From: a virus
Length of the DNA stretch: 25,187 bases
Reading direction: 5' to 3' (one strand)
IMG/VR virus record: IMGVR_UViG_3300025286_000129
Span: 1-25,187 of that record
Made by a program: the position numbers and the translations under genes. The notes below the pieces were generated by a model. That model saw only the letters and a list, made by a program, of their open reading frames with translations. It had not been told where the DNA came from and made no database searches. This document shows, one piece after another, positions 1-7,630 of the stretch (position 1 is its first letter; each line of letters starts with the position of its first letter).

Positions 1-28
1 TTACATACTTAGACATCATAAAAAAACA

Positions 29-177
29 TTGTGAAAATGTTCACAAACATCGTTGGAAAGATGTGTTAACATGATATTGTGAAAAGATTCACAATCAACG
101 TTGTCTTAACATCGTATAGTGAACAATTTCACAAACGTTTATCATCGCATAACATCGTATTGTGAAAAGTTTCACTA
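29..177. repeat. Four iterated palindromic sites, consensus TTGTGAA-N4-TTCACAA
   Basis: Four 18-bp sites lie at 29-46, 77-94, 117-134 and 160-177. The first two have perfect 7-bp arms around spacers AATG and AAGA. The third has one arm mismatch (TAGTGAA) and the fourth has a degraded right arm (TTCACTA). Centres are about 48, 40 and 43 bp apart. Three of the four are preceded by AACAT(C/G)-type sequence, and AACGTT or ATCGTT follows several of them, so the repeating unit is longer than the palindrome. The pattern fits cooperative operators for a dimeric repressor/activator, or iterons of a replication origin. It is not a CRISPR, because the unit is degenerate and the spacing irregular. Confidence 0.85.
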
Positions 178-248
178 AGTACATTATATATAGTTCTAGC
201 AATTCGTAGCTTTAGCGTTGAATTGATAGAATATAAAACGTTGAATAA

Positions 249-361
249 TGTCTACCCTGTCTCCCCACTGTCTACCCTGTCTACCCTATGACTAATACAA
301 CCTAAAAGCTATTGAGTGCGTTGACAGCTTGGTATCTGTTGCCTAGCCACTGTCTACCCTG
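249..361. repeat. TGTCTACCCTG direct repeats
   Basis: TGTCTACCCTG occurs at 249-259, 269-279 and 351-361, with a near copy (TGTCTACCCTA) at 278-288 that overlaps the second. A partly matching CTGTCTCCCC element lies between the first two. The 15-mer CCACTGTCTACCCTG is exact at 265-279 and 347-361. The copies are all in the same orientation and outside any gene. They may be protein-binding sites; no function can be assigned. Confidence 0.8.
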
Positions 362-528
362 CCGCCTACGGTTGATTGAGTCCGTCTAGTAAGTGCTATG
401 AGGTAATGCCCTGAGCGTGTCGATGGGATAGGTTGTTGGTTGGTGTTGTTGGTTCGTGCATGATAATTGTCAACTGTAGTGTTTGGTGTAATGATGGTAT
501 GGGGGTATGGCTTGCGAGTAATGATTAG

Positions 529-544
529 TGGGTATAGATACCCA
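529..544. promoter_or_regulatory. Perfect palindrome TGGGTAT-AG-ATACCCA, operator-like
   Basis: Two perfect 7-bp arms flank a 2-bp spacer. It lies about 53 bp upstream of the best promoter candidate in the region (597-624). The arms differ from the TTGTGAA palindromes, so a second DNA-binding protein would be needed. Assignment as an operator is inference from symmetry and position only. Confidence 0.45.
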
Positions 545-596
545 TGACAAAATTTTTCATACTAAAGACACTTTGCTCAGAATATACTAAAAACAC

Positions 597-624
597 TTGA
601 CACATACATTGTCGGGGGTATATG
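597..624 (+). promoter_or_regulatory. Candidate promoter for the late operon
   Basis: A perfect TTGACA (-35) at 597-602 is followed after 16 bp by TATATG (619-624), a 4/6 match to TATAAT. It reads toward the terminase genes, with about 240 bp of AT-rich leader before the TerS start. The spacer is 1 bp short of optimum and contains a GGGGG run. The neighbourhood is so AT-rich that chance -10 matches are common, so support rests mainly on the exact -35. Confidence 0.35.
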
Positions 625-634
625 TTTCTTTTGT

Positions 635-686
635 AATTACTAGTAATAACAGTATTACTGAGTAATTTTAGTAATTTACTAGTAAT
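635..686. repeat. ATTACT/AGTAAT element cluster
   Basis: The palindrome TTACTAGTAA occurs exactly at 637-646 (extended to 12 bp, ATTACTAGTAAT, at 636-647) and at 676-685. Between them are further AGTATTACT and AGTAATT copies, in both orientations. The same hexamer forms part of the stem of the hairpin at 734-800. Repeated short sites immediately upstream of a small terminase gene are typical of recognition sequences bound by TerS or an origin-binding protein; the identity of the binder is inference. Confidence 0.6.
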
Positions 687-733
687 TTTATTATAATTAG
701 ATATATTATAATATATATATATATAATATATAA

Positions 734-800
734 TTAATTATATATATATTACTAATTACTCTCTTACCTAAAGTAAGAGTAATTAGTAATATATAATTAA
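734..800. repeat. Long AT-rich inverted repeat (hairpin)
   Basis: The right arm (773-800) is the reverse complement of the left arm (734-767) apart from an extra TATA and an extra CT on the left side. The loop is the five bases CTAAA (768-772). The central stem contains ATTACTAATTACTCT paired with AGAGTAATTAGTAAT. It lacks a following T-tract and GC-rich stem base, so it is not a convincing intrinsic terminator. It could extrude as a cruciform, act as an origin or packaging element, or form a structured leader RNA. Confidence 0.8.
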
Positions 801-821
801 TAATATAATATTAACTCTTAC

Positions 822-836
822 GCGCGCGAGGCGCGC
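822..836. repeat. GC-only hairpin GCGCGC-GAG-GCGCGC
   Basis: A 6-bp perfect GC stem with a 3-nt loop is embedded in nearly pure AT sequence, nine bases upstream of the GGAG (845-848) before TerS. The abrupt change in composition is striking. In RNA it would form a compact stem just before the ribosome binding site. No T-tract follows, so it is unlikely to be an intrinsic terminator. Confidence 0.7.
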
Positions 837-863
837 TTACTAGTGGAGTAAAAAGAGTAAAAA

Positions 864-1376
864 ATGTCAGATAAGCAAAGCACTCAGGAATTACTAAGGG
901 CTTCTCAGAAGAAGACTCTTTTAGTAGCCTTAGAGGAATGGGGCACTGTCCGTAAGGCGTGTCAGGTGGCGGGCGTTTCTCGGCCTGTATTCTATCAATG
1001 GAACTCTAACGACCCTGAGTTCTCGGTAGGTGCTGACTTAGCACGGAAGTCTTTTGCGGAGTCGCTTGAGGAGCTTGCCTTGATGAGGGTACGAAACCCT
1101 GAGAAGGGTAAGGGTTCTGACATATTGCTTCTAGGATTACTTAATGCCAATATGCCTCATAAGTTCAGACCTCAGATAGCTATGAACGAAGATTCAGCTA
1201 AGGAGCTGATTGTTGAATGGCGTAAGGCAGCGAAGGAAGTGAAGAAGGATAGACCTGCCGAAGAGGAAGGAGTGGTTCTGAACGAGGATGTAGAGAAGAC
1301 TCTGCAGGAGATACTCGCCAAGAAGGGTGTGGATTCTAAGAAGACAGAGGCATCGGGTAGTGACCAAGCTATCTGA
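864..1376 (+). CDS. terS: Terminase small subunit (TerS)
   Basis: A 170-aa protein that would recognise the packaging site and guide the large terminase to phage DNA. The N-terminal part carries a helix-turn-helix-like segment (about residues 26-48: WGTVRKACQVAGVSRPVFYQW), typical of TerS proteins in which a 'cold' step of the form TVxxACxxAGVSRxxxYxW precedes an acidic helix. The middle (70-100) is an LxxALRxGN-like helical region, and the charged C-terminus (115-170) is rich in K and E. It is the first gene of the cluster and is followed by TerL and portal, which fits. The start is set by the ATG after GGAG (845-848) and GAG (855-857). Function is inferred from motif and context. Confidence 0.85.
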   Translation: MSDKQSTQELLRASQKKTLLVALEEWGTVRKACQVAGVSRPVFYQWNSNDPEFSVGADLARKSFAESLEELALMRVRNPEKGKGSDILLLGLLNANMPHKFRPQIAMNEDSAKELIVEWRKAAKEVKKDRPAEEEGVVLNEDVEKTLQEILAKKGVDSKKTEASGSDQAI

Positions 1377-1386
1377 TTGGGTAACT

Positions 1387-1625
1387 ATGCACAATGAAGA
1401 AGCTCTTCTTGCTGATGGGTTTGAAGATCCTTTCTTGGAATGTGCGAAGTATTTAACAGGCCCCCTCTTGCGACGTATGACAGGGATAAGTGTATTGAAA
1501 TTCTTGTGAAGCGTGATGGAATGACCTATGAGGAAGCTGTCGAGTTCTTTGATTTCAACGTAGCTGGAGCTTGGGTAGGAGAAAACACTCCGATATACCT
1601 GACGCTACGAGGGGAAGACGAATGA
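1387..1625 (+). CDS. Small conserved-type phage protein, split by an apparent -1 frameshift
   Basis: Two overlapping frames each carry half of one small protein. The frame from ATG 1387 gives MHNEEALLADGFEDPFLECA and continues to TGP, then turns into unrelated sequence with a stop at 1507-1509. The frame ending at 1625 gives PPLATYDRDKCIEILVKRDG, then a MTYEEAVEFFDFN segment and AGAWVGENTPIY. The joined order (LADGFED, YDRDKCIEIL, DGMTYEEAVEF, GAWVGENTP) matches a widespread small phage protein of about 75-85 aa as I remember it. The join falls at the C5 run 1461-1465; one extra C, or a -1 slip, would give a 79-aa protein. A gene caller would probably report only 1440-1625. Its function is unknown. 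The stop overlaps the TerL start. Confidence 0.7.
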
Positions 1626-2974
1626 CAACAATCACAAAGGGGCCTGACATACGTGATTATCTTTTTGCAAAAGTGGGTTTCACGCCTACGGACGAGCAGA
1701 AGGTCATCCTTAACTCGCCCTATAGGTTCAATCTGGTCGCTGGTGGAGAACAAGCAGGTAAATCCCTTATTGCGTCGAAGTATTTACTTGGACGATTTGC
1801 TGAAACGGATCAACGAGGTCTCTACTGGCTCGTCGCAGCAGACTATGAGAGAACGAGAGCGGAGTTTGAATACCTACTTGCTGATTTCAGTGCACTTGGC
1901 ATCCTCAAAGAAGCGTCGAAACGAGTTGATCCTGGCCATCTTACACTTGCTGATGGCACGAGGATCGAAACGAAGAGTGCAAAAGACCCAAGAACCCTTG
2001 CTATGAGGGCTCCAAACGGGATTATTGGATGTGAGGCATCACAATTAGATATGGAAACCTTCTTCAGGCTTCGTAGCAGGTGTGCCCCGAAGCGTGGATG
2101 GATGTTTTTGGCAGGTACGTTTGAGGGATCGCTTGGATGGTATCCGCAGATGTTTACTGCATGGGCATCTGGAGCCGATAAGGAAGCCAGAGCTTACTCG
2201 TTACCTAGCTATACGAACAAATATCTCTATCCGGGTGGAGCAAATGACCCTGAAATATTACGATTAAAAGATGTGTCGAGTGACGATTTCTTTATGGAAC
2301 GGATCGAGGGGAAGCCATCACCTCCCAAGGGAGTTGTGTTTCCTGAATTCAGACCTGACGCTCATATCAGTGAGATAAAATACGAACCAGGAGAACCAGT
2401 GCATATCTGGATGGACCCCGGCTATGCAGGGGCGTATGCCGTAGAAGTTATTCAGATTATTGGAGAACAGATTCGTGTTATTGACGAAATCTACGAACAG
2501 GGACTTGTTACCGACGATATCATAGATGTCGCTAGATCACGAGAATGGTGGCCTGATGTTAAGTTTGGAGTAATAGATATTGCAGGAACACAGCATCAGG
2601 CTATGGCAGCTCCCGCAGAAGCGTGGCTTAACCAGACAGGACTATACCTATCGTCACAGAAGATAAAAATCAACGAAGGGACAGAGAGATTAAAGGGATG
2701 GCTTAAGATAGACCCGAAGACACATGCCCCACGTATTGTGTTTAGTCCTAGGTGTCATGGTATCCTGTCAGAATTCGGATCTGCACCCAATCCGTTCGAT
2801 GGGCAGACGAAAGCGTATCGGTGGAAAACGGATAGGGAAGGTAATATTGTCGGCGATGTGCCGGAAGATAAGAACAATCACGGCGTGAAGGCTGTTATCT
2901 ACGGCCTAGTAGATAGATTTGGATATGGGTATGTGGAAGGGAGAGATCGGATTCGTGTAAAAAGGTGGACATAA
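1622..2974 (+). CDS. terL: Terminase large subunit (TerL)
   Basis: A 450-aa ATPase/nuclease that pumps DNA into the prohead and cuts it. Walker A is GGEQAGKS (residues 41-48). Walker B with the catalytic Glu is in IIGCEAS (134-140, E138). A coupling-type motif follows at FLAGTFEGS (162-170). The C-terminal RNase H-like nuclease shows its expected acids: WMDPGYAG (D265), GVIDIAG (D319) and the DKNNHGVKA region (around D416) before a final helix with D431. The start at 1622 is chosen because ATG overlaps the stop of the preceding gene (ATGA) and follows a GAGGGGAAG sequence; an upstream in-frame ATG at 1571 lies inside that gene and adds an atypical basic extension. TAA abuts the portal ATG. 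Confidence 0.95.
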   Translation: MTTITKGPDIRDYLFAKVGFTPTDEQKVILNSPYRFNLVAGGEQAGKSLIASKYLLGRFAETDQRGLYWLVAADYERTRAEFEYLLADFSALGILKEASKRVDPGHLTLADGTRIETKSAKDPRTLAMRAPNGIIGCEASQLDMETFFRLRSRCAPKRGWMFLAGTFEGSLGWYPQMFTAWASGADKEARAYSLPSYTNKYLYPGGANDPEILRLKDVSSDDFFMERIEGKPSPPKGVVFPEFRPDAHISEIKYEPGEPVHIWMDPGYAGAYAVEVIQIIGEQIRVIDEIYEQGLVTDDIIDVARSREWWPDVKFGVIDIAGTQHQAMAAPAEAWLNQTGLYLSSQKIKINEGTERLKGWLKIDPKTHAPRIVFSPRCHGILSEFGSAPNPFDGQTKAYRWKTDREGNIVGDVPEDKNNHGVKAVIYGLVDRFGYGYVEGRDRIRVKRWT

Positions 2975-4813
2975 ATGGCGAAACGGAAGCCCGAAGATAT
3001 TGTTAACCTCGTAGACTCACACTATGATGCGACCGAGCCCCTGCGTCAGCGGATGCAGGATGATCATGCCCTTTATCGTTTGGAACCCTATGATGCAGGG
3101 GAAGGATATCAGTCCTATACGTCCAATGAGCCGCAGACCTTTGCGGAAAAGATTATTAACTGGATTACCGGAGCCGATATGACAGTTCGTATTCCCCATG
3201 ATGGGGCAGATGCGGAACTCAGGGAAAAGAATGACCTCAAGGAACGGTTCCTGATAGGTATCGAACGTAGTGCGAATGAACGGCTATGCCGTATGATGCT
3301 ACCCGAACTACGAGACCAGCTAGCCTGGTACTCAGCTATCAGAGGATGGTATGCAGGAAGAGCACTTCTTGCAAAAAGACCTGACGGTTCGACTTATGTT
3401 GATATAACACCGTGGGATCCACTTCATACATACTGGGGTGTAGGCCCAGAAGGTCTTGAATGGGCATGTTACAAGATGCCAAAGACCAAGGATCAGATTT
3501 TCTCACAGTATAGCGTCAAAATCGATTGGGATTTGCCTAATAGTACGGACGGTATCGAGGTATATGACTTCTATGACAAGGAAACAAATACGATACTGAT
3601 ATCTAACGGGGCTTCAAAAAACCCACTGATACAGGTCGTGAAGAAACAAACCACTCACGGAGCAGACCAGGTGCCTGTTTTCCTAGGCCCTGTCGGTGCG
3701 AACCCCTATGTGGTCGCACTAACACAAAGCACGATGGATGATACCATCGCCGATGTTGGCGAATCAGTCTTCCGTGCTACACGGGCTCTGTACCCGAAAC
3801 ATAACTTAATGATGAGTACCATGCTGGAGCTTACCGCACGGTCACGAAGGCAGGGACTTATTGTCAGAAGTAGGGACGGAACGAAGTCTCTTGACGAAGA
3901 CCCGTATCTGGAGGGCTCAGAGATTAGCCTTGCTCAGAACGAAAACGTAGAGCCTTTGGGACTACTGGAGATGGCAAAGGAGACAGGTGCGTTTATGGGT
4001 ATAGTCTCTGGAGAGATGCAGAGAGGCTCACTCCCCTATAGCGTCTACGGAGAACTGCCGTTCCAGTTATCAGGGTTTGCTATTAACACACTCAGGCAGG
4101 GTGTGGAAACCGTGGTGAATAAATATTTGAAGTCTGTGGAGAAAGCGTACCAGATGATTTTTAATTTGATATCTGACCAGTATGCCGCAGGTTCATATAA
4201 GTCTATGGAACTCTCCGGCATGGACAGGAACAGAGTGTTCTTTACGGAAGATATCAGTACAGAGATGTTAAAAAATGCAGGGCAGCCAGTAGTTAAACTG
4301 GTTGGTCAATTGCCACAGGATGATATGACTCGCTTCTCGATGGCTCAGATAGCACGAGAAGGCCCGACACCGCTTCTGTCTGATAGGGCAATCAGGGACA
4401 GGATTCTGTCTTTGCAGGATGCAGACCAGATGGATGATGCCATTAACGAACAGATGGCAGAGCGGATGTTGCCTGAAGCAGCACTCTGGACTCTTCTTAG
4501 ATCTTCAGAAAAGCAGGGCCGTGATGACCTTGCTCAGTTCTATCTCGGTGAGCTGATGTCAGTTATGATGCAGAAACGACAAATCGCAGAGCAACAAGTT
4601 GCACCAGGCCCACCACCAGGAGGGCCACCTCCAATGGGGCCACCGATGGGGCCGTTACCGCCGATGGGGCCTCCGATGGGAGGGCCACCAGGTTTACCAC
4701 CTGAAGTAATGCCCGATGCAATGCTTGGAGTACCGCCTCCTATGCCAACTCCACAGGCTGGGCCAATCGTACCACCAGGAACTCCACGACCTGGTGCACA
4801 AGGAGGAATATAA
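2975..4813 (+). CDS. Portal protein
   Basis: A 612-aa protein immediately after TerL with no spacer, the standard portal position. It would form the dodecameric ring through which DNA enters and leaves the head. The N-terminal half is mixed alpha/beta with the WDPLHTYWG and YKMPKTKDQI segments typical of portal wing regions. The C-terminal half contains long helices (about 360-535). Residues from about 543 to the end form a low-complexity tail of PPMGPP, GPPPGG and similar repeats, with almost no charged residues. That tail is not part of the usual portal fold and is probably disordered. Portal identity rests on size, position and overall character rather than one catalytic motif. Confidence 0.88.
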   Translation: MAKRKPEDIVNLVDSHYDATEPLRQRMQDDHALYRLEPYDAGEGYQSYTSNEPQTFAEKIINWITGADMTVRIPHDGADAELREKNDLKERFLIGIERSANERLCRMMLPELRDQLAWYSAIRGWYAGRALLAKRPDGSTYVDITPWDPLHTYWGVGPEGLEWACYKMPKTKDQIFSQYSVKIDWDLPNSTDGIEVYDFYDKETNTILISNGASKNPLIQVVKKQTTHGADQVPVFLGPVGANPYVVALTQSTMDDTIADVGESVFRATRALYPKHNLMMSTMLELTARSRRQGLIVRSRDGTKSLDEDPYLEGSEISLAQNENVEPLGLLEMAKETGAFMGIVSGEMQRGSLPYSVYGELPFQLSGFAINTLRQGVETVVNKYLKSVEKAYQMIFNLISDQYAAGSYKSMELSGMDRNRVFFTEDISTEMLKNAGQPVVKLVGQLPQDDMTRFSMAQIAREGPTPLLSDRAIRDRILSLQDADQMDDAINEQMAERMLPEAALWTLLRSSEKQGRDDLAQFYLGELMSVMMQKRQIAEQQVAPGPPPGGPPPMGPPMGPLPPMGPPMGGPPGLPPEVMPDAMLGVPPPMPTPQAGPIVPPGTPRPGAQGGI

Positions 4814-7591
4814 ATGGCAAATAACTTTGATATGTTTACTAAAAAAGGGCCATCAAACACATCTGAGAATCTTCCCTATGCGTTCTCGCATATAGCAACA
4901 GGTGCACCTCCTTCAGTGTATATGTCTATGATGACTGGGAATACGTTCGATGAGGCTATGCAGGAAACGAATAATATTCCTTTTGCTACTGATGAAATGG
5001 ATATGGATCTAGACCTCGCCCTCGACCCCGAACTCGATGACCCGGATGCGATTGAAAAGGCAATTTACCAACTGCGTATCGCTGAAGAAAAGGAAATCGA
5101 GCCGGAAGAAGTTTTGGAAACACCTTATGGCCCAGGTCTGTCAGGTGAAGAAATTGATTTATTACTGGATATGTATCCTGCCTTAGATGCAGGAGTAGAC
5201 CTGGATATGATAGATGAAAACTTTGATGAAGTGGATCGTATGCTTGGTGAGTCTGGTGAGAGTATTGAAGCAGCAATGGATGCAGCAGAGCAAAGAGCCG
5301 AGGACGAAGGGGATATCGGATCATCACCAGCATTGATGAGGCAACTGGGAGATAACCTTGGTAATTCTCTAGAGGCTATGTTAAATCCAAGAAACCGTGG
5401 TGAGGAATTGGCAGCGGAAAGCTTCACTAATTCTCCATTTAGCGCACCCGATGCAATAAAAGTAGCAGCGGATAATGCAACAGGAGTCTTTCAAAACTTT
5501 AATAATAATCGCAGCGTACGCTTGGATAACGGACAAGTGCTAGGGCCAAGCGATCTATTGGGTTCTGGTGTTGATACTAATCCAGACCTTATGTTATCTG
5601 GTGCGGAATCACCTAAAGCATCGACAGCTCACTATGACTTTAGGCATATGTTAACACTAATGGAACCTAACGATGATGGGAGCTTCTTAACTCCAGCAGT
5701 GATGATAGAAGAACTGCAAAAAGGTATGAGCAATATAGATACTGCTGAGTATGTGAAAAAGTTCTTTGCTGCTATAGATCGTGGTGAGTTCGACACAACG
5801 TATGGCACTGGACGAGATGTCGACCCAATGGATCGGGGAGAATCTAGACCTTTTACGTATGGAGGCGGCACTTTAAGCCAACTTAAAAAGGATTTAGAAG
5901 GATTGGTGGGGCAGGAAGAGAGAGAACCAGAACAGACGCAACCAACGGAAAGTGAGGAGGAAAAGAAACGGTTCATCGTCACCGAAGACGAAGACGAAGA
6001 CGAAGACGGTTTCGTTGAAAAGGCCCTGCCTCGAGAATTGGCAGATGCCGAATCTCTTTTAGCTGAGAACCTTCAAAAGGTTTTCTACACCTCGATTTAT
6101 GCTTATCCAGAGGCAGGTAGAAGCGATGTCAGGCCCAGGCTACCAAATATTTATAATGATACACGGACATTGTTTTTCTTGGAGTACGGGGGAGACGCGG
6201 TTGCAGTTCTCAATAAGCTGATGGAACTAGAGAAGGAAGAAGATATAGTGATAGGTGACGTGGAAGAAGCGGAGCTACTGGAGAAAAGAAAGAATGTACT
6301 TGGAACGATGGAAGCTAGGTACAAAACGTTTCTTTCAGAATATCTTACTGATCCGACAAGCAAACGCTCAGGTGACTTCTTCAGGAAGAACCTGGCGTTA
6401 ATTAGCAATACCCTATCGTATGCAGCCAACAACCCCGACAGGGAGGATTGGCCCGAAGGGATGGAAGAAAGAGAACTGTGGGTAGATGCCCTGTTTGGGA
6501 CAGGCGGTGGTACCTTTGCTGAAGAGAACCGCAGCAACCTTATAAAGATGGCAGCGTCTCAGGGTGGGAGAGGATGGTATTCTAATCTGATTCACAGCTC
6601 AGTCGATAGGGTTATGAATTACTACGACCGATTAGGTTGGACTGTTGAAAGGATATTTACAAAAATGGCCCAACTTACGGGTATGCCTGTAACCGATCCC
6701 ACTGGGCAGACTGACATAGAGAAGTTAGCGGCGGATTTAGAAACAACAAAGACGCGGGTTACTGACGATATACCCCCTCCTCTGATCACTGAAATTATGC
6801 GGCAACAAGGGCTTCTAGGGAGTCTAGGAGACGGGGGTCTAGGAGAGCTAGGAGAGGAAGATGGTATATTAGATGGCCCCACACAGTTACTACCAGGTAC
6901 AGGTTTTGACGTAGACCCAGTGATAAGAGGAGACGTACCTTACGTGGAGCAGCATCCAGGGATTACTCAGGCCGTGGCAGCCGCCCAAAAACAAAGGGAC
7001 GAAGGAGACTTCTCTGGACTGTTTCCCTTCGAGGGGCCTGGTAGCCCCACGCCAGATGTGGAAGTGGACATGGATCCAATGGCGGAGGACTGGGAGTTCT
7101 ACGCTGACCCGGCTGCTATCCCAGGAGAAGTAGAAGCAAGTAGAGCGCGACAAACAGGAGACGGAGGAGATGCAGAGCGCATATTAGAGATGGACCCCAC
7201 TCGATTATATGGACTCCAGGATTTGGATCCAATGAATCCCCTTAGGGACGAAGTACACGGCTACAGCAGTTTCTCTGGTGTGCCTGTGCAATATGATTAT
7301 CCTGAACCTGGCACTGGGCCAGGGTATGATGTATTACAAGGGGGCGGATATGCTGGTGCAGGCGGAAAGTTAACCCCAGAAGAATTTCAACAAGCTGTAG
7401 ATTATCGGAGATTGGGCATGAAGTTTGGTGGAGGAGGGGGAGCGTTAACTCCAGAACAATGGGCCAAGATACGACCTACTGGGTACGGAACTAGACCAGA
7501 GGTAAACCCGATGCTGCGTGGTGAGCCAGACAATTTTTCCGCCTTTCGTGATGCAAATGGAAGATTGCCCTGGATGAAGCTTAGACTATGA
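4814..7591 (+). CDS. Large acidic protein with recurring GTGxxVDPMxRG motifs; candidate virion/ejection protein
   Basis: This 925-aa protein is not recognised as a known family. Residues 60-170 are strongly acidic, with LDLALDPELDDPD and repeated aspartate/glutamate helices; 391-398 are alternating E and D. A helical region covers about 405-645. The C-terminal quarter is rich in Gly, Pro and Asp and looks disordered. The motif GTGxxVDPMxRGE occurs at residues 330-343, 695-707 and 891-904, and again in the next gene. Two LTPE elements (853-856 and 878-881) are each preceded by a glycine run. It has no predicted TM segment or enzyme motif. Its place between portal and scaffold suggests an internal virion, portal-associated or ejection role (inference). 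The stop-to-start spacing with the portal gene is zero. Confidence 0.75.
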   Translation: MANNFDMFTKKGPSNTSENLPYAFSHIATGAPPSVYMSMMTGNTFDEAMQETNNIPFATDEMDMDLDLALDPELDDPDAIEKAIYQLRIAEEKEIEPEEVLETPYGPGLSGEEIDLLLDMYPALDAGVDLDMIDENFDEVDRMLGESGESIEAAMDAAEQRAEDEGDIGSSPALMRQLGDNLGNSLEAMLNPRNRGEELAAESFTNSPFSAPDAIKVAADNATGVFQNFNNNRSVRLDNGQVLGPSDLLGSGVDTNPDLMLSGAESPKASTAHYDFRHMLTLMEPNDDGSFLTPAVMIEELQKGMSNIDTAEYVKKFFAAIDRGEFDTTYGTGRDVDPMDRGESRPFTYGGGTLSQLKKDLEGLVGQEEREPEQTQPTESEEEKKRFIVTEDEDEDEDGFVEKALPRELADAESLLAENLQKVFYTSIYAYPEAGRSDVRPRLPNIYNDTRTLFFLEYGGDAVAVLNKLMELEKEEDIVIGDVEEAELLEKRKNVLGTMEARYKTFLSEYLTDPTSKRSGDFFRKNLALISNTLSYAANNPDREDWPEGMEERELWVDALFGTGGGTFAEENRSNLIKMAASQGGRGWYSNLIHSSVDRVMNYYDRLGWTVERIFTKMAQLTGMPVTDPTGQTDIEKLAADLETTKTRVTDDIPPPLITEIMRQQGLLGSLGDGGLGELGEEDGILDGPTQLLPGTGFDVDPVIRGDVPYVEQHPGITQAVAAAQKQRDEGDFSGLFPFEGPGSPTPDVEVDMDPMAEDWEFYADPAAIPGEVEASRARQTGDGGDAERILEMDPTRLYGLQDLDPMNPLRDEVHGYSSFSGVPVQYDYPEPGTGPGYDVLQGGGYAGAGGKLTPEEFQQAVDYRRLGMKFGGGGGALTPEQWAKIRPTGYGTRPEVNPMLRGEPDNFSAFRDANGRLPWMKLRL

Positions 7592-7630
7592 CAAACGGTT
7601 CTTATATAATAAACTTGGAAGGATAATAAT

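Larger units (their letters stand above)
1..863. other. Long non-coding region upstream of the terminase genes
   Basis: No reading frame here has both a plausible ribosome binding site and a protein-like composition; the longest candidates on either strand are very short. The region goes from iterated palindromes (29-177), through pyrimidine-rich TCTACCCTG repeats (249-361) and an ordinary stretch with a 16-bp palindrome (529-544), to an extremely AT-rich segment (about 630-815), and ends in a GC-only hairpin (822-836). Its position before the terminase and late genes, with no oppositely oriented genes visible, fits a phage control region: operators, promoter, origin and/or DNA packaging site. 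Which of these roles it has cannot be decided from sequence alone. Confidence 0.7.

Noticed and set aside
29-177. CRISPR-like array
   Set aside because: Repeats are only 18 bp, degenerate and palindromic, units differ in spacing, the intervening sequence is itself partly repeated, and there are no cas genes.
321-349. Promoter using TTGACA at 321-326
   Set aside because: No acceptable -10 hexamer occurs at 16-18 bp; the best is a 3/6 match.
734-800. Rho-independent terminator
   Set aside because: The stem is almost pure A/T, there is no T-tract after it, and it lies directly before the first gene of the operon.
1571-1621. Upstream start for TerL at 1571
   Set aside because: It would add 17 atypical residues (MGRRKHSDIPDATRGRR) overlapping the previous gene; ATG 1622 has the stop/start overlap and the better ribosome binding site.
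4540-4860. Gly/Pro-rich 106-codon frame on the - strand
   Set aside because: It mirrors the PPMG repeat of the portal tail; a repetitive GC-rich template produces open frames on both strands.
7592-7630. Promoter using TATAAT at 7605-7610
   Set aside because: The only TTGACA-like sequence (ATGACA, 7588-7593) is just 11 bp away, too close, and the gap is only 39 bp.
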